Assembly (NCBI GenBank): GCA_040285825.1
Contig: JAUPSS010000004.1
Coordinates: forward strand, 186,001-250,000
Length of the DNA stretch: 64,000 nucleotides
Source of the DNA: Eukaryota sp. TZLM1-RC
Taxonomy: Eukaryota; Metamonada: BaSk clade
Reading direction: 5' to 3'
Below are positions 59,207 through 64,000 of this stretch, in pieces (within the stretch, counting starts at the first letter, position 1; each line of letters starts with the position of its first letter). A program made the translations under genes and the position numbers. A model generated the notes under the pieces. It did not search any database. It was given only the letters and a program-made list of their open reading frames with translations, and was not told the origin of the DNA.

Positions 59207-59560
59207 TAAATATTTATTGAACTTGCACACTTCACAAAATAAACTCATAATTAATGGGACGAAATTCATTGAACCAAGATTTCCTCTACAAAATCTTGAT
59301 CTGCTTGCTGTCTAGCTAAAACTTCTCTAATTCGATTGAAAAACCCAGGCAATCCATTAATAATGGGAAATTGAATTCGAGAGCGCCATAAAAAATATCA
59401 AATCTTTTCATTGTTTTTTCTTGAACCATTTTTTGGAAGTCATTCAAAAAAGTTTCTGCTTCTACTGATAATCTTCCGTTTATCGAAAATGGGAAAGCAA
59501 TAAAACAAGTGGTCTATTTCTATCGGCATTAGCTTCTTTGATATCTTTGTCATATTTGGC
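59207..59560 (-). mobile_element. 3' part of retroelement family B, minus strand
   Basis: Matches the C-terminal 95 codons and tail of family B with several indels that break the frame. It abuts the family D copy. Confidence 0.7.
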
Positions 59561-60278
59561 TAATGTGAAATATGAAGATTTACGTTTTTAAGTTTGTTGT
59601 TTAGTAACTCGTTGGAATAAATTAAAATAAAAAAAAAACAGAATTTAAATCCGAAGAAAACGTCTTATTATGTAAGCGATTGGATAAAAAATTTCAAAAA
59701 ATTCCAATAAAAACTTGTAGTTGTAAGGTTTCTAACGGAAGGAATATTTATCGTGACCTTAAAATAATAACAATTTTTTTGAACGATTTAAGTCAAATTT
59801 AGAATACTGATTCATTGTGACGATCTTATGGTTGGCTTGGTAGGATTAACATGCAAAAAAATGTGAATCGTGACTTCTCAACAAATGGTATATACAATGA
59901 AAGCATCAAATGAGGATAAGTTGGTTCAATGACCCCTCCTTTCGTTGTAGTGAACGACAAGACTGTGTTATGTAATGAATCAGTAAGCATCAAATCTGTG
60001 AATATTCCTTTGAATAAATACCACAGCTTTAGCACCTTCATGACACTTTCATTATGCAATACAATCGAATATGACAATTATGTTGTTAAAAATAAATAAT
60101 TTTGAATCGTCTAAACTGATTGTTTGTAAGAAATCAACTGTTTACTTCAACTATCAAAAAGAAAGTACAATTATCAAAACTTCTTCATTGTTTCACTAAT
60201 AGAATTGACATGATCGTCTCAATCTGATTTAATGGAAATTGTCTAGAAATTCTTTATCAACATAAAAACACAACTATT
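59561..60278. other. Intergenic, nothing recognised
   Basis: About 700 AT-rich bases without a supportable gene; one 83-codon minus-strand ORF (59826-60077) has no motif. Confidence 0.4.
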
Positions 60279-61139
60279 CTACTCTTCTACAGGCGTCTTC
60301 TTTAGGTAGAAACAAAACAAAAACACAATAACAAAAACAATGATGTACCAAACGATGGAGAATGGGAAGGCGACGAATTTACCCAAGATCCAGAACAAGA
60401 AGCCAACAACAAGGAAGCAAATGATTAAGGTAAGCCAGAACCCACCACGCATTCTCTTCTGGAACAAGTAAGCCTCACAAGTTACGATATTGATAATGAT
60501 TGCAATGACGATGACAGCAACAATAACTCCCCAGTGTACTTTGAGGATGAACAACAAAAATACAAAGAAAACAAAAGGATAGAAGATGATTGCAAATGTC
60601 AGAGCTGTGTTCGTTCCCAACTTCAATGAGGCACGTACACGAACCATGGAATAAACACCAAACCAAGAGGAAACCAGAATAGCACCAAGAGCAGCAACAC
60701 GTTCACCAGTGAGAGTAGATGTAGCACAAAGAATCCACCATCCAATGAAAAGGACAATAAGTGCGAAGATCAAAAACAACCAATTCCAAGACTCCAAGTC
60801 ATGTGAAGTGTTTTTGTTCGTGAATTGGTCAACCTTGAGTAATAAGCAGATGATAATGACGGCTGCAACCACCAATAACCAAACAAGAGGGGTACGAATG
60901 AACTCATGCTTGTTGTCCAAGCTTCCGAGGTCAATTGAGGCTTGTTCATATTTGGTCCAATCAGTATCAGAAACGAACCATCCTAAAATCCAGAAAACAA
61001 TGAAAAAGATCAATATCCAGAACAGAATCTTTTTCAAGACATACTTGACAGCTCTTGATGAAAGCGGGTCGCTCATCTTGGGCAGAAGTTCTTCGTCGTG
61101 AGGAGCACAGTAACTCATTGCAACCAACAGAATGGACAA
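60279..61139 (-). CDS. Multi-pass membrane protein of unknown function
   Basis: The 286-codon ORF encodes about eight hydrophobic segments (near residues 37-57, 83-101, 118-138, 146-166, 178-199, 202-226, 232-252 and 258-279). Short loops separate them and an acidic Pro-Val-Glu-Glu C-terminus follows. A short soluble N-terminus precedes them; Met1, Met8 and Met22 are all possible starts. The gene is GC-richer than its flanks and ends in TAG. No transporter signature stands out, so I give no function. Confidence 0.7.
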   Translation of the reverse strand: MSILLVAMSYCAPHDEELLPKMSDPLSSRAVKYVLKKILFWILIFFIVFWILGWFVSDTDWTKYEQASIDLGSLDNKHEFIRTPLVWLLVVAAVIIICLLLKVDQFTNKNTSHDLESWNWLFLIFALIVLFIGWWILCATSTLTGERVAALGAILVSSWFGVYSMVRVRASLKLGTNTALTFAIIFYPFVFFVFLLFILKVHWGVIVAVIVIAIIINIVTCEAYLFQKRMRGGFWLTLIICFLVVGFLFWILGKFVAFPFSIVWYIIVFVIVFLFCFYLKKTPVEE

Positions 61140-64000
61140 AACAGGAGCTCCATTTCTTATAAGGTATACTGTAAAATCTACAGTAAAACTTTACAGTTGA
61201 AGTTATCAATCCTGATTCCAATTACCATTAGTTGACAAATTCAGAAAGGAAAACACGAAAGTATCTTTAATGAATTCAACTTTGATTACCCTATTTTAGT
61301 GAAGAACAAAAATGAATAAATAAAATAAATAAATTCATTACATTTGATTCTCAGAATCCAAAAAAATCTCATCGTCCTTCTCCTTCTGAAGTTTCTGCTT
61401 CCGTCACTTCACTTCTATTCAACGCAGCAATTCGTTGGTTTGGAGTTCTTTACACGGCTGAATTTGACAGATGTGAACTCAATATTTAAACTTGAATTAA
61501 TATAATATAAAATTAATTAAACAGAACCTATTCAATAACCACAGGGAATAGTTCTAATGTATGACATCTCCCAAACGATCACAATAACATGTTGCAACTC
61601 GAACAACAGTGTGTATGAGGACCAGTGAATTATTGATATAGGTATAATCTATTAGCATTACAATCTTGAATATTATAATTCAGAACATGTTGAGTATTAT
61701 CTAACCTTCTTCTTTGTCAAACAGTAAAGCATGTTATCGCCGCAGCGGATGAACTGATGGAAGAACGGTTGAAGTGTGAAAAATTAGATTATAGAAACAT
61801 TATTTTATTTTCTCTTATTTGTTATTACCACATCATGAGTTAAAATTTTTTTTTGAAATTCAGCCACTCATTTTGAATGGAAGAGATATGGAAACGACAT
61901 TCCTTTCCATTTGACATAGATATAATATTCTCATAAAATATTGGCTTCAGCAAGTTTTCAAAAGGAATTGCACTAATTTAGATGTCCAATTGGAATTTTT
62001 TACACAATAATTTCCATATAAAGGTGAACAACACATGAAAATCATAAAAATCATCTTAGTCAAACTTTTGTTTCAGAAATTCGACCAGTTTGTTGGAGTC
62101 TATTTCACCATCTAAGCTGTTCAATGTTAAACTCATTGTGGGTTGCCAGTTCTCAATTGGTTTTGCTACCCACGGGGAAAAATCAGTGCAAGTATCATTT
62201 CTATTACAAGATACATTAAAACCAGAAAGTTGACAATTCATAAAAGCAAAAATATTCCATGTAAGCATCATCTGAAACAATCTATTCGATTTTTGATTCC
62301 AGCATCAAAATGCAGCAATCATCATTACAACAAGCAATGCTCAATTCATCTTCCACTAGGTCAACAATAATTTGTAGAATGCATTTAACTTCGCTCTTAA
62401 GAATCAATTTGTTTTTGAATGTGCTCACCAATATGTCAATTCTTGATACCGCATAAATGTATCAATTCTTATTTACAAGTCACCTTTTATAATTCAGCAT
62501 CCATTGTTTTCCCGAACTTGGCTACTTGTCCATTTATTTTGTTCTTCGACCAACAAAAATCAGTTTTCTAGCTTTCAAATGGAATAAGTTTTGTCTTTCC
62601 ATACGAATTTCTTTTTTTCCATTATTTCAACCTTGAAAACAGTATCAAAAAGAATTTGCATTTCACAATTTGACCTTTTTTGTACAATAGGGGAAGATCG
62701 GGAAAACCAAAGTCGCCACTGAACTTGAGTAAATATGAATAATCGACATTATCAGCTTTAGAGACCCGTAGCAAAGATTTCAAAATTCTAATCAACATGA
62801 ATTAAATAATAGTTTCAATGAAGTATTTGTCAAAACCTACCTAAAAATTGCGGAAGACATAATTCAATTATTTTGGCGTATATGGTGGGCAATAATGATC
62901 GATTCTGAAGTTGCTTTATTATATCTGAAACACCTCTTGAATTGGTAATTGCTCTTACACCCCCTGTCATTGCAGTAATTCATTAAATAATGGAATATAT
63001 GCTTTTGGATAAAAGGTCTTTGCTAACAGATTTATATTTACATTAGGTGTGATAAAAATAGAATAAATTCAGTCGAAAAATGCAGCTCTATCAGAAAATA
63101 CGTTTTCCCAAGATGTAGTGTTTTGAAAAATTTCTGATTCACTCTCTTCTTTTGAGAAATTTTCTGAATCTTTAGCAATTAATTGTTTTGATGTAGGGGA
63201 GGCAGGTTTTGAGGATGTGGAGTTTTAATTGTGTATTTTATGTTTCGATATTTCTTATCAAATGAATAAAAATACTCAGAAAAAATGAAAATGTTCCACA
63301 ATTGTTCCATACGTACCACATTCTGTTTTCTCTAAGCTTTGTATATGGACTTCTCTGATCTTCAGACAGACAGTTTCGCAAACTTAAAGACATCCCTTTA
63401 AGAACGCTGCTTTGCCTGATGAACGGCACTCGTCCAACTTTGGTATCCGTCATCCTTTCAACTTTTTCAACTATTTGAAAGCAGAAACCGACTTTTACTC
63501 GATTTATTCCATCTCCAGTGGCATTTGGAGCATTCTCATGTACCCATTAATATCCCCGCACACCCACAAGTTCCTATAGCAACTGAAACAACGTTCTCTT
63601 CTCGGCTACGTTATTCGAAGAACAGTGTGAATTTGTGAGATCCTCTTTGTGAACTCGCCAAAGCCCTTCCTCCTTCGAAGTGCCTCCCGTAAAACGTCCA
63701 CGTGGTAAACAACGCAAAAACTGTTATAGTTATAGATGTTCCAATGTCTGTACTATGGTTATCTTGTTTTCTCCAATATAGATATTTTGATTACCTCATT
63801 TCCATACAAATCACATTTATGGTGCATTCGATGGTACATTTGGTCAAAGTCAATAATAAATAGTAATTTTAAACAAATAACTTGAACTATTGCCGCGTCA
63901 TCGCACGTGTTTTGATGTTATCAAAACATCTAACATTATCCCTTGTGCACCTCATCTCTTTTATGATGGCAAATTTTTTGTTAAAGGATTGAGTACAACT
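61140..64000. other. Gene-poor right end
   Basis: No gene that I can support in nearly 3 kb. Minus-strand ORFs at 62056-62280 (ending Glu-Phe-Leu-Lys-Gln-Lys-Phe-Asp) and 63238-63453 have no recognisable motif; the first might be the last exon of an unseen gene. No retroelement family from elsewhere in the window was noticed here. Confidence 0.4.

Noticed and set aside
1-64000. A non-standard genetic code
   Set aside because: TAA, TAG and TGA each end recognisable genes at the expected place, for example HYDIN (TAA), RP2 (TAG) and the secreted protein (TGA).

Overview
This window is nuclear DNA from an AT-rich flagellated protist. The host genes are eukaryotic: branch-point protein SF1, dolichyl-phosphate glucosyltransferase ALG5, a DENN-domain protein, and the TBCC-domain protein RP2. 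At least four are ciliary: a DNAAF5-like HEAT protein, HYDIN, CFAP298 and RP2. Genes mostly lack introns. The introns that can be placed by protein continuity are extremely short (29-31 nt, GT-AG). TAA, TAG and TGA all end real genes, so the code looks standard. I cannot name the organism.

Layout. 1-7000 is mostly gene-poor, with a broken PAS-like ORF, a Ulp1-like protease remnant interrupted by a (TTTA)n microsatellite, and a degenerate Fanzor/TnpB-like tail. 7.0-20.1 kb holds the DNAAF5-like gene, the 8.3 kb HYDIN ORF and a small convergent gene. 20.2-37.3 kb is a retroelement graveyard. It contains many 5'-truncated copies of several non-LTR families with RT, a CCHC finger and a restriction-like endonuclease. 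One copy is split by a 4.2 kb LTR element that keeps gag and integrase but has no reverse transcriptase. ALG5 and RP2 sit between these copies. 37.5-43.2 kb holds a secreted Cys-rich protein and a DENN-IQ protein.

43.6-47.6 kb is a second mobile cluster. A hAT element with clear 8-bp target duplications is split by a miniature LTR element with identical LTRs. Beside it lies a short Fanzor (eukaryotic TnpB) gene that keeps all three RuvC acidic residues; its 3' end and downstream flank are tandemly duplicated. 47.7-58.2 kb holds CFAP298, a nucleoside-kinase-like protein, a branched-chain aminotransferase, SF1 and an N-myristoylated-type WD40 protein. More retroelement debris lies at 55.4-56.8 and 58.6-59.6 kb. 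A multi-pass membrane protein lies at 60.3-61.1 kb, and the last 3 kb has no recognisable gene.

How it fits together. The ciliary genes would serve dynein-arm preassembly (DNAAF5, CFAP298), the central pair (HYDIN) and ciliary lipid-protein trafficking (RP2). SF1 would recognise the branch points of the tiny introns seen in ALG5, the aminotransferase and the secreted protein. The accessory DNA is almost entirely transposons nested in one another, and the order of insertion can be read from target-site duplications.
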